Below, piece after piece: positions 52,915 to 62,946 of a DNA stretch of 64,000 nucleotides (position 1 is its first letter; each line of letters starts with the position of its first letter). Under the pieces are notes generated by a model, which saw only the letters and a program-made list of their open reading frames with translations, made no database searches and was not told the origin of the DNA. Position numbers and translations under genes: made by a program. Source of the stretch: CAXNKG01 sp964202965 (lineage in GTDB: Bacteria; Acidobacteriota; Vicinamibacteria; Vicinamibacterales; UBA2999). Where the stretch lies: the NCBI GenBank assembly GCA_964202965.1, contig CAXNKG010000003.1:68990-132989 (forward strand), given 5' to 3'.

Positions 52915-53382
52915 GTGACCACCAGAGCTGTCGACCGGCTGTTCGCCGGCATCCTCCTCCTCCTCGGGCTGTACATCGTCTGGAACGCGCTCGAGTACGG
53001 CTACATGAGGGACACGACACCGGGTCCGGGCTTCTTCCCGCTCTGGGTCGGGCTTGGCCTGGCGATCCTCAGCGCGATCAACATCATCCGAAGCGTCAGC
53101 GGCGCCGAGAGGCTCGACGCAACCTTTGACGCTGCCAGTCTCTACAAGACGCTGTCCATCTTCGCGGCCATTACGGTGTTCATCCTGCTGACGCCGACGA
53201 TCGGGATGCTCACCGGCACGGCGCTGCTGATCCCTGTCATTGCCTTCATCATCCGGCCGCGGTGGACGCTCACCTTTGCGGCGACGATCGCCGCCATTGC
53301 CGTGGTGTTTCCGATTGCGTGTCACTACCTGTTCGCGGTCTACCTGCAGGTGCCGCTGGTGGAAGGGCCGCTGGGGTTCTGA
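52915..53382 (+). CDS. tctB: TctB small membrane subunit
   Basis: The 155-residue protein has four helices and the hallmark TTPGPGFFPLWVGLGLAI. It is the small partner of TctA. GTG start 10 nt after TctC; its stop overlaps tctA as TGATG. Confidence 0.88.
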   Translation: MTTRAVDRLFAGILLLLGLYIVWNALEYGYMRDTTPGPGFFPLWVGLGLAILSAINIIRSVSGAERLDATFDAASLYKTLSIFAAITVFILLTPTIGMLTGTALLIPVIAFIIRPRWTLTFAATIAAIAVVFPIACHYLFAVYLQVPLVEGPLGF

Positions 53383-54893
53383 TGGAGCCACTCCTCCTCC
53401 TCGGGGAGGGCATCGTCCGGGCGACGACGCCCGAGCTGCTGCTCGCCACCCTGATTGGCGTCCTGGTCGGCCTTGTCGTCGGCGTCCTGCCGGGGATCGG
53501 GCCGGCGGCCGGAACGGCGATCATGCTCCCCGTCGCCGTCGGATTCGGGGGCGCGGCCGCGATCGCCGGGCTGGCGGGCATCTATTACGGCGCCATGTTC
53601 GGCGGCGCCGTCACGTCGATCCTCCTGGGCATCCCCGGGGATGCGCCGTCGGTGATGACCGTGATCGACGGACACGCCATGGCCAAGCGCGGCGAAGCGG
53701 GCCGTGCGCTCGGCATGAGCGTGTACGCCTCCTTCATCGGCGGCGTCATCGGCATCGTCCTGTTAGCCCTGCTCTCGGTCCCCGTCGCGCAGGCGGCGCT
53801 GGCGTTCGGTCCCACCGAGATGACCGCGCTCATGTGCTTCGCCCTGTCGCTCGTGACGGTGCTCGGCGGGCGCAACATCATCAAGGGGTTCACCGCCCTC
53901 TTCCTCGGCATGTGGGTCGGCATGATCGGGCTCGACCCGATTGCCGGTCCGACGCGCTATACCTTCGGCTTCGTGGCGCTGTTCGAGGGAGTCGAGTTCA
54001 CGGTCATCGCGGTGGGTCTGTACGGCCTGTCGGAGATCTTCGTCAGCCTCGGCCAGGAGACAAAGGGGACGCTCGAGCGCTACAGCTTCACGTCGCTGCT
54101 ACCCAACCTGCGCGACCTGATCGAGTGCAGGGCGGTTCTCGTCTGGAGCTCGCTCGTCTCGTTTTTCGTGGGTGTCGTGCCGGGTGTCGGGTCGACCGCC
54201 TCGACGATGCTCGCGTACGCGACGGCGAAGAGGTATTCGAAGAACCCGGACGAATTCGGCCGCGGGTCGATCAAGGGCGTGGCCGCGCCCGAAGCCGCGA
54301 ACAACAGTGCGTCCTACGCGGCAATGATCCCGCTGTTCGCTCTCGGCATTCCGGCGTCCGGGACGACCGCGGTGCTGCTGGGCGGCCTGCTGATGGTGGG
54401 GCTGCAACCGGGGCCGCTGCTCTTTGCAACCAACCCCGAGTTTGTCTGGACTGTGTTTGGCAGCTTCTGGATTGGCAACATGATGCTCGTCGTGCTGACG
54501 ACGCTGCTCATTCCTGTGCTCGCCAGCATCGTGTTTATCTCGGGAGCGATCCTCTATCCGATTGTCATTGGCGTGGTGCTCCTCGGCGTCTACTCCATCC
54601 ACTACGCCATGAGCGACATCAGCATCGCGCTGATTGCGGGAGCGATCGGGTTTGTGATGCTGAAGCTGGACTACTCGCCGGTCCCGCTGGTACTGGGGCT
54701 GGTGCTCGGTCCCCTGCTCGAGCGCGGCGTCCGGCGGACGCTGATTGTGTCTGAGGGAAGTCTCTCGATCTTCTGGGAATCCCCGATCGCGCTCGGCTTC
54801 TTCCTGCTGACGCTCGGCGTCATCTTCATCCCGATCGCCACGAAGCGCGTCGCCGCCTTTCGCGCCCTTCGCGCCATCCCGCCCTCGCAGTAA
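53382..54893 (+). CDS. tctA: TctA large membrane subunit
   Basis: The 503-residue permease has about twelve helices, the signature GVLPGIGPAAGTAIMLPVAVGFGG and the mirrored VVPGVGSTASTMLAYATAKRYSKNP in the second half, plus SILLGIPGDAPSVMTVIDGHAMAKRGEAGRAL with the conserved G-x-P-G-D (shown here in parts). It imports a carboxylate driven by an ion gradient with TctB and TctC. Confidence 0.92.
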   Translation: MEPLLLLGEGIVRATTPELLLATLIGVLVGLVVGVLPGIGPAAGTAIMLPVAVGFGGAAAIAGLAGIYYGAMFGGAVTSILLGIPGDAPSVMTVIDGHAMAKRGEAGRALGMSVYASFIGGVIGIVLLALLSVPVAQAALAFGPTEMTALMCFALSLVTVLGGRNIIKGFTALFLGMWVGMIGLDPIAGPTRYTFGFVALFEGVEFTVIAVGLYGLSEIFVSLGQETKGTLERYSFTSLLPNLRDLIECRAVLVWSSLVSFFVGVVPGVGSTASTMLAYATAKRYSKNPDEFGRGSIKGVAAPEAANNSASYAAMIPLFALGIPASGTTAVLLGGLLMVGLQPGPLLFATNPEFVWTVFGSFWIGNMMLVVLTTLLIPVLASIVFISGAILYPIVIGVVLLGVYSIHYAMSDISIALIAGAIGFVMLKLDYSPVPLVLGLVLGPLLERGVRRTLIVSEGSLSIFWESPIALGFFLLTLGVIFIPIATKRVAAFRALRAIPPSQ

Positions 54894-54939
54894 TCCCGAC
54901 TCGGACGTAGCGTCCGGCCCTGATCGACGAGTGAGGTTG

Positions 54940-54945
54940 TAGAAT
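54940..54945 (+). promoter_or_regulatory. -10 hexamer TAGAAT for the second kinase gene
   Basis: TAGAAT ends 9 nt before the GTG at 54955, the same spacing as for the paralogue at 19691. Confidence 0.45.
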
Positions 54946-54954
54946 CCACAGCCA

Positions 54955-57672
54955 GTGGCGTTGACCCCCGGCACCCGTCTCGGTCCCTACGACATCACCG
55001 CGCAGATTGGTGTGGGCGGCATGGGCGAGGTGTACCAGGCGACCGACACGAAGCTGAAGCGCCAGGTGGCGATCAAGGTACTGCCGGCCTCCGTTGCGGC
55101 GGACGCTGACCGCCTGGCCCGCTTTCAACGCGAGGCGGAAGTCCTCGCCTCGCTAAATCATCCCAACATCGCGCAGATTCACGGCCTCGAAGAGAGTGGC
55201 GGGATCACGGCCCTCGTCATGGAGCTGGTCGAAGGCCCGACGCTGGCCGACCGCATCGCGCAGGGGGCCATCCCGATCGATGAGGCGCTGCCCATCGCGA
55301 CGCAGATGGCTGAAGCCCTCGAAGCCGCGCACGAGCAGGGGATCATCCACCGCGATCTGAAGCCCGCGAACATCAAAGTGCGGAGTGACGGCACGGTGAA
55401 GGTGCTGGACTTCGGTCTCGCGAAGGCGATGGAGCCCGCGGGCGCAATGTCGCCTGGCCTGTCCATGTCCCCGACGCTGTCGTTGCAGGCGACGCAGGCG
55501 GGGATGATTCTCGGCACGGCCGGGTACATGAGTCCGGAGCAGGCGCGGGGCAAGGCGGTGGACAGGCGCGCCGACATCTGGGCGTTCGGGGCTGTGCTGT
55601 TCGAGATGCTCACTGGGCGGAGAGCGTTCGGCGGCGAAGATGTCGCGGAGACTCTGGCGAACGTCATCAACAAAGAGCCTGCGTGGGACGCCCTGCCGGC
55701 GGCGACACCGACGCATGTCCGCCAGACGCTGCGCCTGTGCCTACGGAAGCCGCTTCGAGAGCGCGTTCCTGACATCGGTGCGGTGCGCCTCGCCCTGGAG
55801 GGCGCGTTCGAGACGGCGGCGCCCGCGAGTGTAGGGACGCGCGCTGGCTGGCGGCACGTCGCGCTCGTGAGTGCCTCGACGCTCATCATGGGCGCTGTCG
55901 TCGTGGGCGGCGCCGTCTGGTACGCGACGCGCCCGGACGCGCCACGCGTGACGCGGACCACCATCACCCCCGCGGCCGCGGCGGCGCTGTCCCTCAACGG
56001 CGGCGACCGCGACCTGGCGATCACGCCGGACGGCTCACGCGTCGTCTACGTCGGCGCCACCGGGACGCAGATCTTCGTCCGCGCGCTCGACACGCTCGAA
56101 CCGGTGTCCGTCTTCACGGGCACCCCTCGCGGACCGTTCGTCTCGCCCGACGGCCAGTGGATCGGCTTCGTGGACGTTGCGACGTCGTTGAAGAAGGTGG
56201 CCATGACCGGGGGGCCGGCGGTCACGCTCGCGACTCTCGATGGCACACCGCGCGGCGCTACCTGGGCGCCCGACGGGACGATGATCTTCGCCACCGTCAC
56301 CGCGACCGGTCTGCAGCGCGTCTCCGCTGCGGGCGGCACGCCCGAGGTGCTGACGACGCCGGATCGCGCGCAGGGGGAAGCCGACCATCTGTGGCCGGAG
56401 CTGCTGCCCGGCGGCCGGGCGGTGCTGTTCACGATCACCGCGGTGACGGGCGGGCTCGACGCGGCGCAGGTGGCGGTGCTGGACCTGGAGACGGGGGCGC
56501 GGACGGTGCTCGTCCGCGGCGGCAGTCACGCGCACTACGTATCGAGCCCTTCGACGAGCTCAGGGCCGGCGGGCTACCTCGTGTATGCCGCGGCCGGGAC
56601 GCTGCGCGCCGTCGCCTTCGACCTTGACCGTCTGGAGACGCGCGGGACACCGGTGCCGGTCGTCCCCGAGGTGGTGACGGCGGCCCAGGGTGGCGTGGAC
56701 GCGGTGGTGGCGGCCGACGGCACGCTCGCCTATGTGTCGGGCGGTGCGGGCGCCGCCGGACCGCAGCGCACGCTGGTGTGGGTCACCCGTCAGGGACAGG
56801 AAACCGCGATCGCGGCCCCACCGCGCGCCTACGTCTATCCCCGGATCGCCCCGGACGGCGCCAGCGTGGTGCTCTGGGGCAACGATCAGGAGAGCGACCT
56901 CTGGCGCTGGGACTTCACGCGCGCCACGCTGACCCGCGTCACCTTCGATGCGGCGTTTGATGGGCATCCGGCCTGGACGCCCGACGGCCGCCGGCTGATC
57001 TTCAGCTCGCAGCGGGCGGGGTCGCGGAATCTCTACGGGCAGGCGGCTGACGGGACGGGTGCGGTCGAGCGGCTGACCGAGAGCCCCAACGTGCAGAGTG
57101 GCGCCGCCGTGTCGCCCGACGGCTCGCGGGTGATCTTCTACGAAGCAGCGCCGAAGACCGGCGCCGATGTCATGCAGCTCCCGTTGGACGGTACGCGTCG
57201 CGTGACGCCGCTCGTGCAGACCCCGTTCACCGAACAGAACGGGATCCTCTCGCCCGACGGCCGGTGGCTCGCCTACGAGGCGAACGACTCGGGCCGGTTC
57301 GAGGTGTACGTGCGGCCGTTTCCGGACGTGAACACCGGACTCTGGCAGGTGTCAACGGGTGGCGGCACGCGCCCGCTCTGGGCGCCGAACGGGCAGGAGC
57401 TCTTCTATGCCTCGCTGACCGGGGCAATCATGCGCGTGGGTGTGGAACGCGGTACGTCGTGGGCGGCGACGACGCCGACGCTGCTGATCAAGGAAGGTTA
57501 TCTGACGGTCCCCGCTGGCAATCCCGGCCGCTCGTACGACATCTCATCCGACGGCCAGCGGTTCCTGCTGCTCAAAGCCGGCGACGGCTCGGGTCAGGTC
57601 GCCGCGCCCGCGAGCCTCATCGTCATCCAGCACTTCGACGAGGAGCTGAAGCGGCTGGTGCCGGTCAACTGA
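54955..57672 (+). CDS. Receptor-type Ser/Thr protein kinase with TolB-like propeller
   Basis: The 905-residue protein from GTG 54955 has kinase motifs IGVGGMGEVYQA, K41, HRDLKPAN from 132, DFG 152-154 and SPEQARG; one membrane helix at 301-323 (HVALVSASTLIMGAVVVGGAV split); and an extracytoplasmic set of WD40/PD40 blades (AITPDGSRVVYVGATG, WTPDGRRLIFSSQRAG, VSPDGSRVIFYEAAP). It ends VIQHFDEELKRLVPVN. It is paralogous to the kinase at 16962-19691. The 3' 200 bases and a following MGSLKDL start recur at 63 kb. Confidence 0.93.
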   Translation: MALTPGTRLGPYDITAQIGVGGMGEVYQATDTKLKRQVAIKVLPASVAADADRLARFQREAEVLASLNHPNIAQIHGLEESGGITALVMELVEGPTLADRIAQGAIPIDEALPIATQMAEALEAAHEQGIIHRDLKPANIKVRSDGTVKVLDFGLAKAMEPAGAMSPGLSMSPTLSLQATQAGMILGTAGYMSPEQARGKAVDRRADIWAFGAVLFEMLTGRRAFGGEDVAETLANVINKEPAWDALPAATPTHVRQTLRLCLRKPLRERVPDIGAVRLALEGAFETAAPASVGTRAGWRHVALVSASTLIMGAVVVGGAVWYATRPDAPRVTRTTITPAAAAALSLNGGDRDLAITPDGSRVVYVGATGTQIFVRALDTLEPVSVFTGTPRGPFVSPDGQWIGFVDVATSLKKVAMTGGPAVTLATLDGTPRGATWAPDGTMIFATVTATGLQRVSAAGGTPEVLTTPDRAQGEADHLWPELLPGGRAVLFTITAVTGGLDAAQVAVLDLETGARTVLVRGGSHAHYVSSPSTSSGPAGYLVYAAAGTLRAVAFDLDRLETRGTPVPVVPEVVTAAQGGVDAVVAADGTLAYVSGGAGAAGPQRTLVWVTRQGQETAIAAPPRAYVYPRIAPDGASVVLWGNDQESDLWRWDFTRATLTRVTFDAAFDGHPAWTPDGRRLIFSSQRAGSRNLYGQAADGTGAVERLTESPNVQSGAAVSPDGSRVIFYEAAPKTGADVMQLPLDGTRRVTPLVQTPFTEQNGILSPDGRWLAYEANDSGRFEVYVRPFPDVNTGLWQVSTGGGTRPLWAPNGQELFYASLTGAIMRVGVERGTSWAATTPTLLIKEGYLTVPAGNPGRSYDISSDGQRFLLLKAGDGSGQVAAPASLIVIQHFDEELKRLVPVN

Positions 57673-57746
57673 CATGGGTTCGCTGAAGGACCTGGCGACG
57701 ACGCCCGCGTCCTGCTTGTCCTTCTCGCTCTCGGCGTGTCGTTACG

Positions 57747-57899
57747 GTGGACACCCTGGAAGACCTGCTCGACGCCAAGGACTGCCCAAGCGTCCGGCTT
57801 GGCGCGGCGAGGACGGTGACCGAGATGGGCCTCCATCAGCACGACGCGGAGACGATCCTGCGGAAGCTGGGCGAGATCGAGGCGCACCAGCGGCAATAA
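57747..57899 (+). pseudogene. C-terminal fragment of an HTH-family protein
   Basis: Fifty codons from GTG 57747 (TLEDLLDAKDCPSVRLGAAR, TVTEMGLHQHDAETILRKLG) look like the C-terminus of a small helix-turn-helix protein of the kind that measures age of repeat arrays (SVRxxAARxxxEMG pattern). The N-terminal HTH is missing; a frame upstream starts MGSLKDLATTPAS from the duplicated kinase downstream sequence. Probably a fusion remnant. Confidence 0.4.
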
Positions 57900-57981
57900 G
57901 ACACAGCACGTCGCCTTGACCGGACCAGGGCGTCAGCCGCTGCAGCTACAATGCCGTCTCGTGAAGACGAGGAGGGATACC

Positions 57982-60960
57982 GTGCGCAGGGTACTCTGGC
58001 TGGAACGAGCGCTGATGACGTGGGCGATGGTGACCCTGCTGGCCGCGACGGGGCTCGGCCAGACCACTCCCACCGGGACGCTGACGGGCAAGGTCGTCGA
58101 TGCGTCCGGCGCCGTCCTGCCGGGCGTGGTCGTGACGCTGACATCGCCCGCGCTCCAGGGCGCCAGGTCGGCCACTTCGTCGGGCCAGGGCGACTACATC
58201 ATTCCGTTTCTGCCCGCCGGCGAGTACACGGTGGTGTTCGAGTCGTCGGGCTTCGCCTCCCTCGAGCGCACCATCCGGGTACAGGTGGCGGAGACCGTGT
58301 CGCTGGATGCGGCGCTGCGCGTGGGCGGCGTCGACGAAACGGTCACGGTCAGCGCCAGCGCGGACGCGGTCGGCTTCACGAACACGTCGACGGTGGCCGC
58401 CAGCTACCGGTCGGATCTCATCGACTCGCTGCCGGTCAGCCGCGACATCGCGGGCGCCGTGCTGTTGTCGCCGGGCACGAGCAACACCGGGCCGGACGGC
58501 GCCATCACGTTCTCCGGCGCGATGTCGTACGAAGGGCTGTTCCTGCTCAATGGCGTCGTGCTGAACGAAACGCTGCGCAACCAGCCGCGGGCGCTCTACA
58601 TCGAGGAGGCCATCGAGGAGGTCAAGACCTCGACGGGCAACATTTCGGCCGAGTACGGCCGCTTCACGGGCGGCGTGGCCAACACCATCACCAAGTCGGG
58701 CAGCAACCGGTTCAGCGGGTCGTTCAGGACGACGTTCAGGAACGACGCCTGGCGGTCGCTCACGCCGTACGAGCAGGACAACGACATCGAGGCGGTTGAC
58801 GAGACAGTGCCCACGCACGAGATGACGTTCGGGGGCCCCGTGGCGCGCGACCGCCTCTGGTTCTTCACCGCGGCGCGGTTCGAGAACAGCCAGGTGTCGC
58901 AGACGACGCGCTACACGAACCTGGCCTACGCGGAAGGCGACGAGGACACGCGCTACGAAGGCAAGGGCACGTGGACGGCGACGCCGGGCCATTCGTTCAA
59001 GGGCGCCTACACGCAGAGGAACCGCACCCTCCCCAACAACAGCTTCGACGTCATCATGGACGCGGCCAGCCTGTACACGAGCCGGAACGTGGACCGGCTG
59101 ATCTCGGCCAACTATGCGGGCGTGCTCTCGACGAACTTCTTCGTCGAAGGCCAGTACTCGCAGCGCCAGTACCGGATCCTCGGTTCAGGCTCGCAGTTCA
59201 CGGATCTGACCCGCGGCACGATCATTTTCGACCGGTTCCGCAGCAGTGCCCGCTGGAACTCTCCGACCTTCTGCGCCGTGTGCGGGCCCGACGGCTCCGA
59301 GACCGAGGAAGCCCGGGACAACTTCAACGTGATCGCGAAGGGCTCGTACTACCTGTCCACGAAGGGGACGGGCGCCCACACGCTGGTGTTCGGCTTCGAT
59401 ACCTTCGAGGATTCGCGGAAGAACGATAGCTGGCAGTCGGGAAGCGGGTACCGCCTCTACTCGAACAACACGATCATCCGGGACAACGGCGCCAGCCTCT
59501 TTCCCGTCGTCACGCCCGGCACGACCCCGACGCAGGCCTCCGCGGCGTACATCCAGTGGAACCCGATCTTCGCCTCGAGCGTGGGGAGCGCGCTCCGGAC
59601 CTACTCGGTGTTCCTCAACGACGCGTGGCGCTTGAACAGCCACTGGAGCTTCAACGCCGGCGTCCGCTGGGATCGGACCGACGCCAGGAATCAGGCCGGC
59701 GGCAAGGTGAGCGAGGATCGGGCGTGGAGTCCGCGGCTCGCGGCCACGTGGGATCCGCAGGGCAACGGCGACTGGACGGTGAACACCGGCTTCGCGCGCT
59801 ACTCGATGGGCGTCGCGAGCGGCATCGCCGACCTCGGGTCGGGCGCCGGCCGGAATTCCACCTTCCGCTACGTGTACATGGGCCCGGCCATCAACCAGAA
59901 TCCGAACGTCGCGAACCCGGCGACGGCGGCGCAGGCGCTCACCACGGTGTTCGACTGGTTCTTCGCCAACGGCGGAACCGGGCGCACGCTCCGGGATTCG
60001 CCGACCTACGCGGGTGTCAGCCGGGTGATCGGCGACAACCTCGTCACCCCGAGCGCGTACGAGTACACCGTCGGCTTCGCCAGAAGGCTCGGGGCGAAGG
60101 GCACGATGCGGGTGGACGGGATCTTCCGGGAGTTCCGCGATTTCTACGCCGAGCAGAAAGACACCACGACCGGGACGGTGGCCGACCCCCGCGGCGCCCG
60201 GTACGACCTCGGCCGCGTCGTGAACACCAACGTCGTCGCGCGCGACTACAAGGCGCTCCAGGCGCAGGTGCAGTACCGCTTCACACCGGCGCTCACCCTG
60301 GGCGGCAACTACACGCTGTCGCAGGCGCAGGGGAGCCTGAACGGCGAGACAACGACGGGCGGACCGGAGACCGCCGATGCGCTGCTCTACCCCGAGTACC
60401 GGCGCGCCAGCTGGAACTATCCGGTGGGCGACCTGGCCATCGACCAGCGGCACAAGCTGCGGCTCTGGGGCAACTACGGCCTGCCGCTGGGCGCCGCGGG
60501 ACGCTTCGACATCGGCGTCCTGCAGAATGTGACGTCCGGCGCCCCGCAGAGCATCGACGCTGCGGTCGCCGTCAGGAACTACGTCGCCAACCCCGGATAC
60601 CTGACGACTCCCGCCACGGCGACGTATTTCTTCGGGGACCGAGGCGGGTACCGGACGGACACCATCGCGGCCACCGATCTCTCCGTCAACTGGGTGCTGC
60701 CGGTCGGCCTCACCCGCTCCTCGCAGGTGTTCGTGCGCTTCGTCGTGGACAACCTCTTCAACCAGGCCGCCATCGACGACCCCGACGACACGGTCCTGAC
60801 CAACAACACGGATCCGACGCTCGCGCTCTTCGACCCCTTCACGCAGACGCCGGTCGAGGGCACGCACTACCGCCTGGGTCCGGAGTACGGCGACGCGCTG
60901 TCGGCCGCGGCGTGGCAGACGCCGCGCCGGTTCATCGTGGGGGTGGGCTTCCGGTTCTGA
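57982..60960 (+). CDS. TonB-dependent receptor, Oar-like
   Basis: The 992-residue protein has a signal peptide (to about residue 27, GLGQ), a CarboxypepD-regulatory-like domain (GTLTGKVVDASGAVLPGVVV, about 32-110), a plug (NISAEYGRFTGGVANTITKSGSNRFSG) and a C-terminal barrel ending VGVGFRF. Such receptors import large substrates or oligomeric glycans in acidobacteria. AGGAGGG at 57970-57976 sets GTG 57982 as start; TACAAT at 57947-57952 gives the promoter -10. GTG 57961 is an alternative. No TonB/ExbBD genes are adjacent. Confidence 0.88.
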   Translation: MRRVLWLERALMTWAMVTLLAATGLGQTTPTGTLTGKVVDASGAVLPGVVVTLTSPALQGARSATSSGQGDYIIPFLPAGEYTVVFESSGFASLERTIRVQVAETVSLDAALRVGGVDETVTVSASADAVGFTNTSTVAASYRSDLIDSLPVSRDIAGAVLLSPGTSNTGPDGAITFSGAMSYEGLFLLNGVVLNETLRNQPRALYIEEAIEEVKTSTGNISAEYGRFTGGVANTITKSGSNRFSGSFRTTFRNDAWRSLTPYEQDNDIEAVDETVPTHEMTFGGPVARDRLWFFTAARFENSQVSQTTRYTNLAYAEGDEDTRYEGKGTWTATPGHSFKGAYTQRNRTLPNNSFDVIMDAASLYTSRNVDRLISANYAGVLSTNFFVEGQYSQRQYRILGSGSQFTDLTRGTIIFDRFRSSARWNSPTFCAVCGPDGSETEEARDNFNVIAKGSYYLSTKGTGAHTLVFGFDTFEDSRKNDSWQSGSGYRLYSNNTIIRDNGASLFPVVTPGTTPTQASAAYIQWNPIFASSVGSALRTYSVFLNDAWRLNSHWSFNAGVRWDRTDARNQAGGKVSEDRAWSPRLAATWDPQGNGDWTVNTGFARYSMGVASGIADLGSGAGRNSTFRYVYMGPAINQNPNVANPATAAQALTTVFDWFFANGGTGRTLRDSPTYAGVSRVIGDNLVTPSAYEYTVGFARRLGAKGTMRVDGIFREFRDFYAEQKDTTTGTVADPRGARYDLGRVVNTNVVARDYKALQAQVQYRFTPALTLGGNYTLSQAQGSLNGETTTGGPETADALLYPEYRRASWNYPVGDLAIDQRHKLRLWGNYGLPLGAAGRFDIGVLQNVTSGAPQSIDAAVAVRNYVANPGYLTTPATATYFFGDRGGYRTDTIAATDLSVNWVLPVGLTRSSQVFVRFVVDNLFNQAAIDDPDDTVLTNNTDPTLALFDPFTQTPVEGTHYRLGPEYGDALSAAAWQTPRRFIVGVGFRF

Positions 60961-61101
60961 TCAACGACGGCCGGGCGGCGGGGCGCGGCGGCCGGGCCGG
61001 GCTGCTCTGGCTCTGCTAGACTCCGATGCTGTAAGCGGTCGGGTCGATCGAGCCCGCCTTCGGCTGGTCGCGGTTACGGTCGTCCGAGATGTCGACAAAT
61101 A

Positions 61102-61113
61102 GTTAGACAGCGC
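61102..61113. repeat. Left inverted repeat GTTAGACAGCGC of the ggt segment
   Basis: It contains GTTAGAC, which fits the integron core GTTRRRY, 31 nt upstream of the ggt start. The region from 60961 to here shows only a GC-rich hairpin-like stretch after the receptor stop and no gene. Confidence 0.6.
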
Positions 61114-61143
61114 CAGGGCCGCACGGAGTTGATGGAGACACCG

Positions 61144-62832
61144 ATGCGAAAGGCATACGCCGTTCTCGTTCTGCTCGTTGCGGGTTCGCTCGGGTTCGTA
61201 CAGGCCGGCTCGACACCAGTTCGAAGCAGAACGGGTCTGGTGATCTCAGCCAGCGACCTCGCGTCGCAGATTGGGGCCAGAGCCCTCAAGGACGGCGGCA
61301 GCGCCGTCGACGCCGCGGTGGCGACCGCTTTTGCCTTGGCAGTTACACATCCAACTGCGGGCAACATTGGCGGGGGTGGTTTCCTGCTCTATCGAGCCGC
61401 GAAGGGACAAGCCGTCGCCTACGACTTTCGGGAAACAGCACCCGCTGCCGCCTCTCCGACGATGTTCATGAAGGCGGGCAAGTACGACGACGACCTGCAT
61501 CACCGCGGATATCTGTCTGTTGGCGTCCCAGGCACGGTGGCCGGGCTGCATCTCGCCTGGAAGGAACACGGCAGGTTGCCGTGGAAGCGCCTCGTGGAGC
61601 CGGCGGTGGCGCTTGCCCGCGACGGTTTCACGGTCTCGGAGGGTCTCGCCCGATCGCTTGCCGGCGTGTTGCCGCAAATGCAGGCGTACCCGGCGTCGGT
61701 GGCGCAGTTCTCCAAGAACGGCGTGCCCTATGCCGCAGGCGATCTGCTGAAACAGCCGGTCCTCGCAACGGCGCTCCAGCGGATTGCCACTCAGGGTCCG
61801 GCAGGGTTCTACGAGGGGCCAACTGCGGAGGCGTTTGAACGGGAGATGCAAGCGCACGGTGGCCTCATCACGCGTGAGGACCTCAGGCGGTACACCGCGG
61901 TCCGGCGGGCACCACTCCAAGGTAGCTACCGTGGTTACGACATCATCGCGATGCCCCCACCCACATCTGGCGGCGTGGCGATCATCGAGATCCTGAACAT
62001 CCTGGAGGGCTACGACCTCGCCCAGATGGGCGCGGGCTCGTCATCGGCGACTCACCTCATAGCGGAGTCGATGAGGCGAGCCTTTGCGGATCGGGCCGCG
62101 CACCTTGGCGATCCTGACTTCAACCGGGACATGCCAATCCTGCGACTGCTATCAAAGCCCTACGCAGCAGAGTTACGAAAGAGCATCAGTCGTGATCGCG
62201 CGAGCACGTCGTCGCCGACAACATTCGACTGGCCTCGGGAAAGCGATGAGACGACGCACGTGTCCGTCGTGGATGCCGATCGCAATGCGGTGTCGATGAC
62301 ATACACCCTTGAACAGGGCTATGGAGCGAAGATCGTGCTTCCAGGCGGCGGCTTTCTCCTCAACGACGAGATGGGCGATTTCAACGCAGGGCCTGGGCTC
62401 ACCACACGAGACGGGCTCATCGGAACCTCCGCGAATCTGGCTCAACCTGGAAAGCGGATGCTCTCGAGCATGTCGCCGACCATCGTGACCAAGGATGGAC
62501 GGTTGTACATGGTCACAGGGAGCCCAGGGGGGCGGACGATCATCAACACCGTGCTCCAGACAATCCTGAACGTGGTCGACTTCGGCATGAACGCACAGGA
62601 GGCGGTGGATGCAGGGCGATTCCACCACCAGTGGCTCCCGGACCGCATCGCGTACGAACGGTTCTCGCTGTCTCCGGACACCCTCGCGGCGCTCCGAGCA
62701 AAGGGGCACGAGGTCACGCAGGGTGGGAATCAGGGCGTGGCGGAGGTGATCGTGTACAACGAGACCGAGAACGTGCTTGAGGGCGGTGTTGACCGACGGC
62801 AGCCAGATGGAGGCGCGGCGTTACCTCGGTAG
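61144..62832 (+). CDS. ggt: Gamma-glutamyltranspeptidase
   Basis: The 562-residue preprotein from ATG 61144 (GGAG at 61134-61137) has a signal peptide (to about residue 22) and the autocleavage site T370 in ESDETTHVSVVD; NIGGGGF, PTSGG and SMSPTIV motifs are family-typical. It cleaves glutathione and gamma-glutamyl compounds in the periplasm. ATG 61132 and TTG 61129 are alternative starts. The gene is visibly lower in GC than its neighbours and is bounded by 12-bp inverted repeats, which suggests acquisition. Confidence 0.92.
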   Translation: MRKAYAVLVLLVAGSLGFVQAGSTPVRSRTGLVISASDLASQIGARALKDGGSAVDAAVATAFALAVTHPTAGNIGGGGFLLYRAAKGQAVAYDFRETAPAAASPTMFMKAGKYDDDLHHRGYLSVGVPGTVAGLHLAWKEHGRLPWKRLVEPAVALARDGFTVSEGLARSLAGVLPQMQAYPASVAQFSKNGVPYAAGDLLKQPVLATALQRIATQGPAGFYEGPTAEAFEREMQAHGGLITREDLRRYTAVRRAPLQGSYRGYDIIAMPPPTSGGVAIIEILNILEGYDLAQMGAGSSSATHLIAESMRRAFADRAAHLGDPDFNRDMPILRLLSKPYAAELRKSISRDRASTSSPTTFDWPRESDETTHVSVVDADRNAVSMTYTLEQGYGAKIVLPGGGFLLNDEMGDFNAGPGLTTRDGLIGTSANLAQPGKRMLSSMSPTIVTKDGRLYMVTGSPGGRTIINTVLQTILNVVDFGMNAQEAVDAGRFHHQWLPDRIAYERFSLSPDTLAALRAKGHEVTQGGNQGVAEVIVYNETENVLEGGVDRRQPDGGAALPR

Positions 62833-62863
62833 ATGCCAACCACTCTGGCCCGGACGCAACAAT

Positions 62864-62946
62864 GCGCTGTCTAACCGGCGGCTGCCCCTGTCGGCGGCCG
62901 CGGCAGGCTTTCGGCAGTTCGAAACGATTGGGCTGCGGCCGTCGGT
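62864..62946 (+). other. attC-like site: GCGCTGTCTAAC plus hairpin
   Basis: GCGCTGTCTAAC (62864-62875) is the exact reverse complement of 61102-61113 and contains GTCTAAC (RYYYAAC). After a short gap, 62890-62904 pairs with 62932-62946 (15 bp, some G-U), looping 27 nt. This resembles the left two-thirds of an integron attC; the final GTTRRRY is missing before the kinase-gene fragment. Confidence 0.5.

Noticed and set aside
57594..57896. Minus-strand 100-codon frame after the second kinase gene
   Set aside because: Antisense to the kinase end and the HTH fragment; no motif.
59185..60867. 560-codon minus-strand frame opposite the TonB receptor
   Set aside because: Composition typical of antisense reading, no start context and no recognisable domain.
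60961..61108. A complete upstream attC ending in GTTAGAC
   Set aside because: No RYYYAAC core or paired stem could be found within 150 nt upstream, so only the right-hand site is described.
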